A stretch of DNA of 35,138 nt, taken from assembly GCA_017465625.1 (NCBI GenBank), contig JAFTVV010000021.1, positions 1 through 35,138 of the forward strand, given 5' to 3'. This stretch comes from Oscillospiraceae bacterium (lineage in GTDB: Bacteria > Bacillota > Clostridia > Oscillospirales > Oscillospiraceae). Each line of letters starts with the position of its first letter. Position 1 is the stretch's first letter. Of this stretch, positions 1 through 8,497 are shown in pieces. Under the pieces are notes generated by a model. The model was not told the DNA's origin and searched no databases. It saw nothing but the letters and a program-made list of their open reading frames with translations. The translations under genes and the position numbers were made by a program.

Positions 1-312
1 GATCATAACGGAGGTGAAGCCGCCGTCGATGCAGGACTTGCAGGTCTCGAAGCTGTCGCCGTGGTCCAGGTGCAGAGCGATGGGAATTTCGGGGCATTCG
101 ATTACAGCAGCTTCCACCAGCTTCACCAGATAGGTGTGGTTGGCGTAAGCGCGAGCGCCCTTGGAAACCTGCAGAATCACGGGAGCCTTTTCTTCCTTAC
201 AAGCCTCGGTGATAGCCTGAACGATTTCCATGTTGTTGACGTTGAAAGCGCCGATGGCGTAGCCGCCGTCGTAGGCCTTCTTAAACATCTCGGTAGTTGT
301 TACAAGAGCCAT
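1..312 (-). CDS. fba: Class II fructose-bisphosphate aldolase, N-terminal part (3' end outside window)
   Basis: This enzyme cleaves fructose 1,6-bisphosphate to DHAP and glyceraldehyde 3-phosphate in cytosolic glycolysis. The first 104 residues are visible. They contain GAFNVNNMEI near the N-terminus and HLDHGDS at 81-87; in class II aldolases the Asp-His pair of this motif (here D83, H84) is the catalytic Asp and a zinc ligand. The ATG at 312-310 follows AAAGGA on the minus strand. The gene runs off the left edge of the window. It is divergent from the PPi-phosphofructokinase gene, so two consecutive glycolytic steps share an intergenic region. Family assignment is firm; only the 3' end is unseen. 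Confidence 0.95.
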   Translation of the reverse strand, partial: MALVTTTEMFKKAYDGGYAIGAFNVNNMEIVQAITEACKEEKAPVILQVSKGARAYANHTYLVKLVEAAVIECPEIPIALHLDHGDSFETCKSCIDGGFTSVMI

Positions 313-365
313 TGGAATCAATCCTTTCTAATATAGGCGGCAATGCCGCAAATTTTTACAGCTAC

Positions 366-393
366 ATTATACCATAAAATCCTGTCTTTTCAA
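366..393 (-). promoter_or_regulatory. Predicted sigma-A promoter of fba
   Basis: On the minus strand a TTGAAA -35 box (388-393) and a TATAAT -10 box (366-371) are separated by 16 bp, upstream of the aldolase start. The leader also holds a small GCGGCA/TGCCGC hairpin near 341-354. Confidence 0.6.
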
Positions 394-442
394 TAGGAAA
401 CTTTAATTTTTCGTTTATTTTGAAAATAATTGGAAAAATCTA

Positions 443-471
443 TTTACCTTTAACAAAAAATAGAGTATAAT
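443..471 (+). promoter_or_regulatory. Predicted sigma-A promoter of pfp
   Basis: A TTTACC -35-like box (443-448), a 17-bp spacer and a perfect TATAAT -10 box (466-471) lie about 50 bp before the PPi-PFK start, in AT-rich intergenic DNA. Confidence 0.6.
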
Positions 472-519
472 GCCCAAAGAAAATCATTTTAAATGGTTAA
501 TACGAAGGAGTGTACAAAT

Positions 520-2178
520 ATGAAAATTTCCCCTTTGCAGATTGCACGTTATCAGTATAACCCCAAGCTGCCCGGTATGCTGCGCGGCGGTATTTCCGAG
601 ATTTGTGTCAAAAACGGCAACTCCACCCAGAGTGTAGCGGATCAGGAAAAGATTCAGGCACTGTTCCCCAACACCTACGGCAAAAATGAGATTACCTTCC
701 AAAAGGGTCAAAACACTGCCGAGGCAAAGAAGCAGGTGGTAGGCGTGATTCTCTCCGGCGGTCAGGCACCCGGCGGCCACAATGTTATTTGCGGTCTGTA
801 CGATGCACTGAAGGCCACCAACCCTGAAAATGTGCTTTACGGCTTCAAGGGCGGCCCCAGTGGTCTGCTGGAAGACAGCTACATTGTTTTTGATGATGAA
901 TACATCAATCAGTACCGCAACACCGGCGGCTTCGATATCATCGGTTCCGGCCGTACCAAGCTGGAGACGCAGGAGCAGTTTGCGGTTGTGGCACAGGTGT
1001 GCAAGAAGCACGGCATCAACGCCATCGTGATTATCGGTGGTGACGACTCCAATACCAATGCCGCTGTGCTGGCAGAATACTTTGCCGCCAACAATACCGG
1101 TGTGCAGGTCATCGGCTGCCCCAAGACCATCGACGGCGACCTGAAGAATGAAGATATTGAATGTTCCTTCGGTTTTGATACCGCCACCAAGACCTACGGT
1201 GAAATCGTGGGCAACATCGAGCGTGATGCCAACTCTGCCAAGAAGTACTGGCACTTTGTAAAGGTGATGGGTCGTTCTGCTTCCCACGTGGCACTGGAAA
1301 CTGCACTGCAGACCCAGCCCAACATCTGCCTGATCGGTGAGGAAGTGGCTGCCAAGAAGATGTCCTTGGCACAGATTGCCGATTACATTGCGGATTCCGT
1401 AGCCGGCCGTGCCGCCAAGGGCTGGAACTTTGGCGTTGCCATCATTCCTGAAGGCATCGTGGAGTTCGTGCCGGAATTCTCCGTACTGATTGCAGAGATC
1501 AACGAGCTGCTGGCAGGCGAAAAGACTGCACAGTTCAATGCACTGCCGACCTGGGCAGAGAAGTATGCCTTTATTCAGGCAGGTCTGACTGCAGAGTCTA
1601 TGGCTGTATTTGCAATTCTGCCCCAGGCAATTCAGCAGCAGCTGTTCCTGGAGCGTGACCCCCACGGCAATGTGCAGGTTTCTCTGATTGAGTCTGAGAA
1701 GCTGTTCTCCGCTCTGGTTGCCGACAATCTGGCCGCCCGTAAGAAGGCAGGCACCTACAGCGGCAAGTTCTCCCCCCTGCATCACTTCCTGGGCTATGAA
1801 GGCCGTTGCGCTTTCCCCTCCAACTTTGATGCAGACTACTGCTACTCTCTGGGCTACAACGCCTGTATGCTGATTCAGTACGGCTATACCGGTTATCTGT
1901 CCAAGGTATCCAACCTGAGCAAGCCTGCGGAAGAGTGGGTTGCCGGCGGTATGCCCATCACCAAGATGATGAACATCGAGCGCAGAAACGGTGAAGACAA
2001 GCCCGTCATCCGCAAGGCTCTGGTAGAGCTGGACGGCAAGCCCTTCTGCTTCTTCCAGGAAAACAGAGCGCTGTGGGCACAGGAGACCTGCTACGTCTAT
2101 CCCGGTGCTATTCAGTACTTTGGACCTTCCGAGGTTTGCGACATCACCACCCGTACCCTGGCTCTGGAAAAGGCCTGA
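520..2178 (+). CDS. pfp: Diphosphate--fructose-6-phosphate 1-phosphotransferase, long form (PPi-PFK)
   Basis: This enzyme phosphorylates fructose 6-phosphate with pyrophosphate instead of ATP, reversibly. The 552-residue length fits the long PFP clade seen in plants, spirochaetes and some Clostridia rather than the ~320-residue bacterial ATP-PFK. Diagnostic motifs are visible. GGDDSNTNAA carries a second Asp (D176) where ATP enzymes have Gly. PKTIDGDL holds K202 and catalytic D205. MGRSASHVALE is the substrate-binding motif. I chose the ATG at 520 because GAAGGAG sits 10 bases upstream; the in-frame ATG at 493 has no ribosome site. Only a weak hairpin follows the stop (about 2194-2205). Assignment is strong, and PPi dependence is inferred from the two motif residues. 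Confidence 0.95.
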   Translation: MKISPLQIARYQYNPKLPGMLRGGISEICVKNGNSTQSVADQEKIQALFPNTYGKNEITFQKGQNTAEAKKQVVGVILSGGQAPGGHNVICGLYDALKATNPENVLYGFKGGPSGLLEDSYIVFDDEYINQYRNTGGFDIIGSGRTKLETQEQFAVVAQVCKKHGINAIVIIGGDDSNTNAAVLAEYFAANNTGVQVIGCPKTIDGDLKNEDIECSFGFDTATKTYGEIVGNIERDANSAKKYWHFVKVMGRSASHVALETALQTQPNICLIGEEVAAKKMSLAQIADYIADSVAGRAAKGWNFGVAIIPEGIVEFVPEFSVLIAEINELLAGEKTAQFNALPTWAEKYAFIQAGLTAESMAVFAILPQAIQQQLFLERDPHGNVQVSLIESEKLFSALVADNLAARKKAGTYSGKFSPLHHFLGYEGRCAFPSNFDADYCYSLGYNACMLIQYGYTGYLSKVSNLSKPAEEWVAGGMPITKMMNIERRNGEDKPVIRKALVELDGKPFCFFQENRALWAQETCYVYPGAIQYFGPSEVCDITTRTLALEKA

Positions 2179-2231
2179 TCAAGGCTTTGAATACGGCAAA
2201 CCGTAAAAATTAAAAAATTGTGAATATGCTA

Positions 2232-2260
2232 TTGCATTTTCAGAAGCAATCGTATATAAT
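2232..2260 (+). promoter_or_regulatory. Predicted promoter of the glycine riboswitch transcript
   Basis: TTGCAT (2232-2237), a 17-bp spacer and TATAAT (2255-2260) lie about 28 bp upstream of the first riboswitch stem, which places transcription initiation just before the aptamers. Confidence 0.65.
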
Positions 2261-2287
2261 GACGAAAAATGAATAATATGGTTGAAA

Positions 2288-2444
2288 CCTACAGGAAAAG
2301 CAATGCTACCGAAGGAGTAACACTCTCAGGTGTCCGTTACGGATGAGGACTGTAGGCCGACATAACTTTGGAGAATCTCATTAAATTGAGTGCCGAAGGT
2401 GCAAGGTGCGCAGTCACTTAATCTCTCAGGCAAAAGGACAAAGT
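2288..2444 (+). ncRNA. Tandem glycine riboswitch (gcvT type), two aptamers
   Basis: Aptamer 1 is closed by CCTACAG (2288-2294) pairing with CTGTAGG (2350-2356) and contains the conserved TACCGAAGGAGTAA and CTCTCAGG-type core. Aptamer 2 is closed by ACTTTG (2365-2370) and CAAAGT (2439-2444) and holds TGCCGAAGGTGCAA followed by CTCTCAGGCAAAAGGACA, close to the textbook glycine-aptamer consensus. Two aptamers joined by a short linker are the classic cooperative arrangement. It precedes a transcription terminator and an AGCS-type amino-acid symporter, an established context for this RNA class. Whether glycine turns the gene on or off cannot be read with confidence. Confidence 0.95.
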
Positions 2445-2496
2445 ATTTTCTTTCATACACCGCTATAGGTGTGTGGATGTCCTATGCTGTTGATTG

Positions 2497-2528
2497 AACG
2501 AATCGCACTTTTGTGCGATTCGTTTTTT
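2497..2528 (+). terminator. Intrinsic terminator in the riboswitch expression platform
   Basis: A 12-bp stem (2497-2508 with 2513-2524), loop TTTT and a run of six T residues (2523-2528) sit between the aptamers and the symporter start. This is the expected switchable terminator. It also argues against any translation start upstream of it. Confidence 0.9.
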
Positions 2529-2550
2529 CATTGAAAAGGAGTGCATTACA

Positions 2551-4071
2551 TTGATCGAGAAAATCACGCAAATCAACAACGAGCTCAACAGCTTCATCTG
2601 GGGCATACCGGGTCTGGTCCTTTTGATTGGTACGGGACTTTTGATCACCTTCGGCTCCAAATTCTTCCAGCTGTCGCATATCGCCCACTGGTGGAAAACC
2701 ACCATCGGCAGTGTGTTTAAAAAAGGCAGCAAGGTCACGAAAAACTCGGATAAAAAGAGCATTTCCCAGTTCCAGGCGCTGTGTACCGCTTTGGCGGCAA
2801 CCGTCGGCACCGGCAACATTGCAGGTGTGGCGGCGGCGATCGTCATCGGTGGTCCCGGTGCAGTGTTCTGGATGTGGATTGCCGCATTCTTGGGTATGAT
2901 GACCAACTTTGCGGAAAATACGCTGGGCATTTACTTCCGCCGCCGCAATGCCGACGGTGAATGGTCCGGCGGTCCGATGTACTACCTGCGTGACGGCTTA
3001 GGTCGTAAAAAGGGTATGAAGAACGTCTCCAAGGTTCTGGCAGTTCTTTTCTCCTGCTTTGCAATTCTGGCATCCTTCGGCATCGGCAATATGGGTCAGG
3101 TCAATAAGATCGTGCTGAATATGGAAAGTGCCTTCTTCAGCACCACCACCTGGACACTGGGCGGCATCAATATGATCAACCTCTGCATTGGTGTTGTGCT
3201 GCTGGTGATTGCCGCGCTGATCATTGTGGGCGGCTTGCGCCGTGTAGCAACGGTTGCAGAACGGATTGTACCGTTTATGGCCGTGTCCTACGTGCTGCTG
3301 GGCATTGTTATTCTGGGCATCCACTATGACCGCATTGTTCCTGCATTTGCATCTATTTTCAAATTCGCTTTCGGTATCAAGGCAGTAGCAGGCGGCGTGG
3401 CCGGTGTTGCCATTAAGAAGGTCATTGTTCAGGGCTGTAAGCGTGGCGTGTTCTCCAACGAGGCAGGCTTGGGCTCTTCCGTTATGGTCCACTCTGCATC
3501 CGATGTCAAAGAGCTGGTGCGTCAGGGTATGTGGGGCATCTTTGAAGTGTTCTTTGATACCATGATCGTCTGCACCATGACTGCGCTGATTGCGCTGACC
3601 TCCGGTGTGATCGATCTGAATACCGGTATGGCAGCTCCCGGCACAAACGATGCGACTCTGATCAGTCAGGCTTTCGGCAGTGCGTTCGGCAAGCCGGGCG
3701 AGTGGTTCGTGGCCATCGCCATGCTGCTGTTCGCCTTTACCACCGTGTTGGGCTGGTCTCAGTATGGCTCCAAGGCAGTGGAATACCTGTTTGGTACCAA
3801 GGGTGTGAAGGTCTACAAGGTGATTTTTGTTGTAATGATTCTCAGCGGTGCGTTGATGACCTCCTCCTTGGCGTGGGATATTTCCGATACCTTCAACGGC
3901 TTTATGATGGTACCCAACCTGATTGGCGTGGTTGCGCTGTTCCCGTTGGTGATTAAGATTACCAAAAACTACGTGGATCGCCACATTAAAAAGAAGGATG
4001 TAAAACCCATCCTCTCCTACGATCCGGATCTTCAAAAGGAAATGGAAGATGCTTTAAATAAGGATCAATAA
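2551..4071 (+). CDS. Sodium:alanine/glycine symporter, AGCS family
   Basis: A 506-residue integral membrane protein with about ten hydrophobic segments. It carries the AGCS hallmark around TVGTGNIAGVA followed by GGPGAVFWMWIAA, and NEAGLGSS further on. The family imports alanine and/or glycine with Na+. I place the start at TTG 2551: AAAAGGAG lies at 2533-2540, and the alternative start at 2494 would put the riboswitch terminator inside the coding region. Upstream control by a tandem glycine riboswitch supports glycine as the physiological substrate. It forms a monocistronic unit with a strong terminator just after the stop. It resembles AlsT/GlyP-type proteins; exact substrate preference is inferred. 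Confidence 0.93.
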   Translation: MIEKITQINNELNSFIWGIPGLVLLIGTGLLITFGSKFFQLSHIAHWWKTTIGSVFKKGSKVTKNSDKKSISQFQALCTALAATVGTGNIAGVAAAIVIGGPGAVFWMWIAAFLGMMTNFAENTLGIYFRRRNADGEWSGGPMYYLRDGLGRKKGMKNVSKVLAVLFSCFAILASFGIGNMGQVNKIVLNMESAFFSTTTWTLGGINMINLCIGVVLLVIAALIIVGGLRRVATVAERIVPFMAVSYVLLGIVILGIHYDRIVPAFASIFKFAFGIKAVAGGVAGVAIKKVIVQGCKRGVFSNEAGLGSSVMVHSASDVKELVRQGMWGIFEVFFDTMIVCTMTALIALTSGVIDLNTGMAAPGTNDATLISQAFGSAFGKPGEWFVAIAMLLFAFTTVLGWSQYGSKAVEYLFGTKGVKVYKVIFVVMILSGALMTSSLAWDISDTFNGFMMVPNLIGVVALFPLVIKITKNYVDRHIKKKDVKPILSYDPDLQKEMEDALNKDQ

Positions 4072-4075
4072 GTTT

Positions 4076-4110
4076 AAGGAGGTATCTCAGGATTCTGAGA
4101 TACCTCCTTT
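4076..4110 (+). terminator. Intrinsic terminator after the AGCS symporter
   Basis: A 15-bp perfect stem (4076-4090 with 4095-4109) with loop GATT begins five bases after the symporter stop. Its right arm ends in a short T run. Confidence 0.88.
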
Positions 4111-4119
4111 GCAAATTGT

Positions 4120-4148
4120 TTGACTATTGGATCATCCTTTGATATGAT
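4120..4148 (+). promoter_or_regulatory. Predicted sigma-A promoter of the galactose operon
   Basis: TTGACT (4120-4125), an exact 17-bp spacer and TATGAT (4143-4148) lie 46 bp before the galM start and directly after the previous terminator. No obvious operator palindrome is visible. Confidence 0.7.
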
Positions 4149-4193
4149 AATAAAAATACGCATTTCCCAATCACGATGCAGGAGAGATTCAAG

Positions 4194-5183
4194 ATGAAAA
4201 AGACGTTGTTTGGAACGATTGACCAATGTCCGGTATACAAATACACACTCACAAACGGTGTGATGGAGGCAGACATTCTTACCTACGGCGGCACCATTAC
4301 CGCAGTGCGTGTGCCGGATGCTGCAGGAAGGCTGACCGATGTGGTCGCAGGCTGGGAAACCTTAGAGGATTATCAGACGAAAGGCGGCTATCTGGGCGCC
4401 ATTATCGGCCGCTTCGGAAACCGCATCGAAAATGGCCGCTTTACTTTAAACGGTGTGACCTATCAGGTGGGAATCAACGAAGCCCCCAATTCCCTCCACG
4501 GAGGCGTCAAGGGCTTTGACCGTCAGATTTGGGAGGCAACCGAGGCAGGGGAAAATACCCTGATTCTGAACTACCTGAGCAAGGACGGTGAGGAAGGCTT
4601 CCCCGGAAACCTGAATGTGACCGTGACCTATACGGTGACAGCGGAAAACGGGCTGTCTATAGATTATAAGGCGGTATCCGATCGGGATACGGTGGTGAAC
4701 CTGACCAACCACGCCTACTTTAACGTGGCAGGACCGGAAGCGACTACTGCAGAATGTATTTTGTGCATTGATGCAGACCGGATTACACCGGCAGACAGTG
4801 CCTTGATTCCCCATAATACATACAAGGATGTAGCGGGCACACTGTACGATTTTCGTACCCCTTCCCCCTTTGTAAAGGACTTGTCTGCTGACGAGACCTT
4901 GGGAAAACGAGGCTGTTACGACGAAAACTATGTATTAAACGGTGAGGGTTTGCGTGCGGTTGCGCAGGTGTATGCCCCGAAAAGCGGCATTTGCGTAACG
5001 GTGGTGACCGACCAGCCCGGTATGCAGATTTACACCGGCAATCCACTGGGCATTGCATTGGAAACCCAGAATTTCCCCAATGCGGTGAACTGCCCGGATT
5101 ATCCCAGTGCGGTGTTGCGATCAGGAGCGTGCTATCATACCCAAACCATCTATCAGTTTGCGATAAAGGAGAATGTACTGTGA
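4194..5183 (+). CDS. galM: Aldose 1-epimerase (galactose mutarotase)
   Basis: Interconverts beta- and alpha-galactose in the cytosol, giving the alpha anomer used by galactokinase. 329 residues, normal for GalM. NSLHGGVKGFD (H102), LTNHAYFNV (H173) and ALETQNFPNA (E290) match the two active-site histidines and the catalytic glutamate of the family in order and spacing. I chose the ATG at 4194 because CAGGAGAG ends eight bases upstream; the ATG at 4176 would lie upstream of that site. First gene of galM-galK-galT. The stop overlaps the GTG start of galK. Confidence 0.95.
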   Translation: MKKTLFGTIDQCPVYKYTLTNGVMEADILTYGGTITAVRVPDAAGRLTDVVAGWETLEDYQTKGGYLGAIIGRFGNRIENGRFTLNGVTYQVGINEAPNSLHGGVKGFDRQIWEATEAGENTLILNYLSKDGEEGFPGNLNVTVTYTVTAENGLSIDYKAVSDRDTVVNLTNHAYFNVAGPEATTAECILCIDADRITPADSALIPHNTYKDVAGTLYDFRTPSPFVKDLSADETLGKRGCYDENYVLNGEGLRAVAQVYAPKSGICVTVVTDQPGMQIYTGNPLGIALETQNFPNAVNCPDYPSAVLRSGACYHTQTIYQFAIKENVL

Positions 5184-6376
5184 AGATTGAAAAGGATATG
5201 CGGGCGCAGCTTTGCGCAGGCTTTATGGCTGCTTTCGAAGAAACACCTGTTCGCTTTTTCTCTGCCCCCGGCAGAACGGAGATTGGCGGCAACCACACGG
5301 ATCACCAACGGGGTCGTGTGTTGGCAGGTGCGGTGAATTTGGATACGGTTGCGGCTGTCCGTCCCAACGGCACGGATACCATTCGGGTGCAGTCCAAGGG
5401 CTACCCTATGAGCGTGGTAGATCTGAATTTGCTGACCCCTGTGGAAAGCGAAAAAAATACAACGCCCTCTTTGATTCGGGGTGTTGCCGCCCGATTTGCA
5501 CAATTGGGCTGTAAGGTGGAAGGCTTTGATGCCTATGTAGAGTCCACGGTTCTGCCCGGCTCAGGATTAAGCTCTTCTGCGGCCTTTGAGGTGCTGATCG
5601 GCACGATCATCAACTGTATGTTCTTTGAAAAAAAGCTGACCCAGCCGGAAATTGCTATGGTCGCCCAGTATGCGGAGAACGTGTTTTTCGGCAAGCCCTG
5701 TGGCCTGATGGATCAAATGGCATCCGCAGTAGGTGGAATGGTGACCATCGACTTTGCCGACAAGGAGCATCCTGTGATTGATCCGGTGGAATTTGATTTT
5801 GCCGCCTGCGGTCACGCGCTGTGCATTATCGACAGCGGTGCAGACCACGCAGACCTGACAGATGAATATGCCGCCATCACCGAGGAGTTTAAAGCTCTTT
5901 GTGCTTACTTTGGGAAGGAAGTGTTGACCCAGGTGGCAGAGGAGGACTTCTACCGCTGCATTCCTGCGCTGCGTCAGCAGTGCGGTGACCGCGCAGTGAT
6001 GCGGGGCATCCACGAATATGAGGAGAATAAACGGGTTGTAAAACAGGTGGAAGCGCTCCGCAAGGGCGATTTTGATGCGTTTTTGAAGCTGATCAAGGAA
6101 AGCGGCTATTCTTCCTATATGTACTTGCAAAACGTCATTCCTGCAGGCTACATTGCCCATCAGGATGTGGCGGTTGCCCTTGGCTTGTGCGCTCATTTCC
6201 TGAAGGACAGAGGCGCATACCGTGTCCACGGCGGCGGTTTTGCCGGCACAGTGCAGGCTTTTGTACCTCTGGATATGCTGCAGGAATTTAAGACGGGAAT
6301 AGATGACGCACTGGCACCCAACGCCTGTCATATTCTTTCCATCCGTCCCGAGGGCGGCGTTGAGCTGGAGGATTAA
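5180..6376 (+). CDS. galK: Galactokinase
   Basis: Phosphorylates alpha-D-galactose to galactose 1-phosphate with ATP. 398 residues of the GHMP fold: sugar-binding signature GRTEIGGNHTDH near the N-terminus, ATP loop LPGSGLSSSAAFE, catalytic Asp in GLMDQMASAVGG (D178) and the C-terminal GHMP motif HGGGFAGTVQAF. It starts at GTG 5180, overlapping the galM stop by four bases, with AAAGGAG at 5165-5171. The usual Gly-Glu-His-Thr-Asp of the signature is here Gly-Asn-His-Thr-Asp, so the sugar-contacting Glu is replaced by Asn. I believe this variant occurs in other clostridial galactokinases, but I cannot check that here. Confidence 0.93.
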   Translation: MKIEKDMRAQLCAGFMAAFEETPVRFFSAPGRTEIGGNHTDHQRGRVLAGAVNLDTVAAVRPNGTDTIRVQSKGYPMSVVDLNLLTPVESEKNTTPSLIRGVAARFAQLGCKVEGFDAYVESTVLPGSGLSSSAAFEVLIGTIINCMFFEKKLTQPEIAMVAQYAENVFFGKPCGLMDQMASAVGGMVTIDFADKEHPVIDPVEFDFAACGHALCIIDSGADHADLTDEYAAITEEFKALCAYFGKEVLTQVAEEDFYRCIPALRQQCGDRAVMRGIHEYEENKRVVKQVEALRKGDFDAFLKLIKESGYSSYMYLQNVIPAGYIAHQDVAVALGLCAHFLKDRGAYRVHGGGFAGTVQAFVPLDMLQEFKTGIDDALAPNACHILSIRPEGGVELED

Positions 6377-6378
6377 AA

Positions 6379-7869
6379 ATGCAAATTGAAACCTATATTG
6401 ATTCTTTGGTGTCTTACGGAATGAACTGCGGCCTGATTCAGCCGGAGGATCATACGTTGATCGTCAACCGCCTGCTGGAGGCACTGCACAAGGATGATTA
6501 TACGCCCTCCGATGAACCTCAGACCGAGGATTTGGAGGAAATACTGGAGGGCTTGCTGGACTATGCCTGTTCCAACGGTGTATGTGAAGACAATATCACC
6601 GCACGGGATTTGTTTGATACCAAGCTGATGGGGCTTTTGACCCCTATGCCCCGGGAAGTGATTGCTTCTTTCCGTGAAAAATATGCGCAAAACCCTGTGG
6701 AGGCCACAGACTGGTACTATAAACTGTCCTGCGATAGCGACTATATTCGCCGCTACCGCATCCAAAAGGATATGCGCTGGAAGTACGAAAGTCCTTACGG
6801 ACAGATGGATATTACCATCAACCTGAGCAAGCCGGAAAAAGACCCCAAGGCCATTGCGGCGGCAAAAAATGCACCCCAGTCCGGCTACCCCAAGTGTCAG
6901 CTGTGCTGTGAAAATGAGGGCTACGCAGGACGGATGAATCATCCTGCACGGCAAAATCACCGCATCATTCCCATTGAAGTGGCAGGGCAGGAATGGTGCC
7001 TGCAGTACAGTCCCTACGTGTACTATAACGAGCACTGCATTGTTTTCAACAAGAAGCATATCCCAATGAAAATAGACCGTTCAGCATTTGAAAAGCTATT
7101 AAGCTTTGTGACAGCTTTTCCCCATTATTTCGTAGGCTCCAATGCGGATTTGCCCATTGTGGGCGGCTCGATCCTGAGCCACGAGCACTTCCAGGGCGGT
7201 CACTATACCTTTGCAATGGAGACTGCGCCCATTCGAGAGGAAGTGTCCTTTGCAGGCTTTGAGGATGTGCAGGCCGGTATTGTAAATTGGCCGATGAGCG
7301 TCATCCGTTTGACCGGTGCAGACCCTGTGCGTATTGCGGATTTGGCGGAAAAGATTCTCGACTGTTGGCGCGGTTATTCCGATGAAGCGGTGGGTGTGGT
7401 GGCCTTTTCCGATGGAGAACCCCATAATACCATCACCCCCATTGCCCGTCGCAGAGGCGCAGATTTCGAGCTGGATTTGGTATTGCGCTGCAATATTACA
7501 AGCGGAGAGCATCCTTTGGGTGTATTCCATCCCCACGCTGATAAGCACCACATCAAGAAGGAAAACATCGGATTGATTGAAGTGATGGGTCTTGCGGTGC
7601 TTCCCAGCAGATTGAAAGGGGAGCTGAGCAGCTTGGCATATGCCATTACTGAGGGCAAAGATCTGACGTCAGATGAAACCCTTTCCAAGCACGCAGCTTG
7701 GGTAGAGGAGCTGAAAAAGTGCTACTGCTTCACCAAGGAAAATGCATTGGAAATTCTTCTGCAGGAAACAGGCAAGGTGTTCTCAGCGGTATTGGAGGAT
7801 GCAGGCGTTTATAAAAATACGCCCCAGGGTGCAGAGGGCTTCCGCCGCTTTATTGCATCTGTGCAATAA
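6379..7869 (+). CDS. galT: UDP-glucose--hexose-1-phosphate uridylyltransferase, class II
   Basis: Transfers UMP from UDP-glucose to galactose 1-phosphate, giving UDP-galactose and glucose 1-phosphate. The 496-residue length and the regions YPKCQLC..NEGYAGR and NEHCIVF match the long Gram-positive (class II) GalT family rather than the ~350-residue E. coli type. SHEHFQGG contains H268-E-H270 before a Gln, the HxHxQ active-site motif in which the second His is the nucleophile uridylylated in GalT. The start lies two bases after the galK stop, with GGAGG at 6366-6370 inside the galK 3' end. No galE is present in the window, so the epimerase must be encoded elsewhere. Confidence 0.94.
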   Translation: MQIETYIDSLVSYGMNCGLIQPEDHTLIVNRLLEALHKDDYTPSDEPQTEDLEEILEGLLDYACSNGVCEDNITARDLFDTKLMGLLTPMPREVIASFREKYAQNPVEATDWYYKLSCDSDYIRRYRIQKDMRWKYESPYGQMDITINLSKPEKDPKAIAAAKNAPQSGYPKCQLCCENEGYAGRMNHPARQNHRIIPIEVAGQEWCLQYSPYVYYNEHCIVFNKKHIPMKIDRSAFEKLLSFVTAFPHYFVGSNADLPIVGGSILSHEHFQGGHYTFAMETAPIREEVSFAGFEDVQAGIVNWPMSVIRLTGADPVRIADLAEKILDCWRGYSDEAVGVVAFSDGEPHNTITPIARRRGADFELDLVLRCNITSGEHPLGVFHPHADKHHIKKENIGLIEVMGLAVLPSRLKGELSSLAYAITEGKDLTSDETLSKHAAWVEELKKCYCFTKENALEILLQETGKVFSAVLEDAGVYKNTPQGAEGFRRFIASVQ

Positions 7870-7895
7870 ATATGAAGCCGTAAAGGAGATATAAA

Positions 7896-8459
7896 ATGCT
7901 TACACTTTTTAGAGCGCAGGAACTGCTCAATACAACAACGACCGAGGAACATCTGTTCCTCCACGCCAAAAATGTGATGGTGGCGATGGGCGGTTTGGCT
8001 GAGCACTTTGGCGAGGACAAGGAGCATTGGATGGCAATCGGTTACCTGCACGATTATGATTATGAGCAGTATCCGGAGGAACATCTGCAGCATACGGAAG
8101 CTCCGCTGCAGGCGGCAGGACTGACCGATGAGGAAGTACGGGCGATTTTGGCCCACGGTTATGGCCACTGTAACGATGTAAAGCCGATAACCATTTTGGA
8201 AAAATCCCTGTTCACCGTCGATGAGCTGACAGGGATCATTCAGGCCGCCGCAAGAATGCGTCCTGCAGGCATTACGGATATGGAAGTAGCCAGCTTTATG
8301 AAGAAATTTAAAGACAAGAAGTTTGCAGCCAAGTGTGACCGTGAGGTCATTCGGCAAGGCTGTGAAATGCTGGGTATGGAAGTAAAGGATGTTGCCGGTA
8401 TCTGCATTGAGGCGATGAAAGAATATGCCGGGGAATTGCAACTCGGCCCGAAGGAATAA
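7896..8459 (+). CDS. HD-domain hydrolase
   Basis: A 187-residue soluble protein with an HD phosphohydrolase domain. LFLHAKNVMVAMG gives the first His, GYLHDYDYEQ gives the H52-D53 metal pair, and later His residues (LQHTEAP, LAHGYGHCN) complete the pattern. Members hydrolyse phosphate bonds in nucleotides or similar metabolites; the substrate is unknown. AAAGGAGAT precedes the ATG. It is the last gene of the galactose operon (26-nt gap), followed at once by a terminator, but its link to galactose metabolism is not evident from sequence. Confidence 0.85.
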   Translation: MLTLFRAQELLNTTTTEEHLFLHAKNVMVAMGGLAEHFGEDKEHWMAIGYLHDYDYEQYPEEHLQHTEAPLQAAGLTDEEVRAILAHGYGHCNDVKPITILEKSLFTVDELTGIIQAAARMRPAGITDMEVASFMKKFKDKKFAAKCDREVIRQGCEMLGMEVKDVAGICIEAMKEYAGELQLGPKE

Positions 8460-8460
8460 A

Positions 8461-8491
8461 AAAAGGGGCTGTAAAATAACAGCCCCTTTTT
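8461..8491. terminator. Bidirectional terminator between convergent genes
   Basis: A 12-bp stem (8461-8472 with 8479-8490) flanked by A and T runs on the two sides lies between the HD-domain gene and the convergent glutaredoxin-like gene, so it can serve both strands. Confidence 0.88.
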
Positions 8492-8497
8492 GTGCCT

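Noticed and set aside
484-1785. 433-codon open frame antisense to PPi-PFK
   Set aside because: The plus-strand gene carries all the diagnostic PFK motifs; the antisense frame has none.
2494-2550. Upstream alternative start of the AGCS symporter
   Set aside because: It would translate through the riboswitch terminator hairpin and has no ribosome site.
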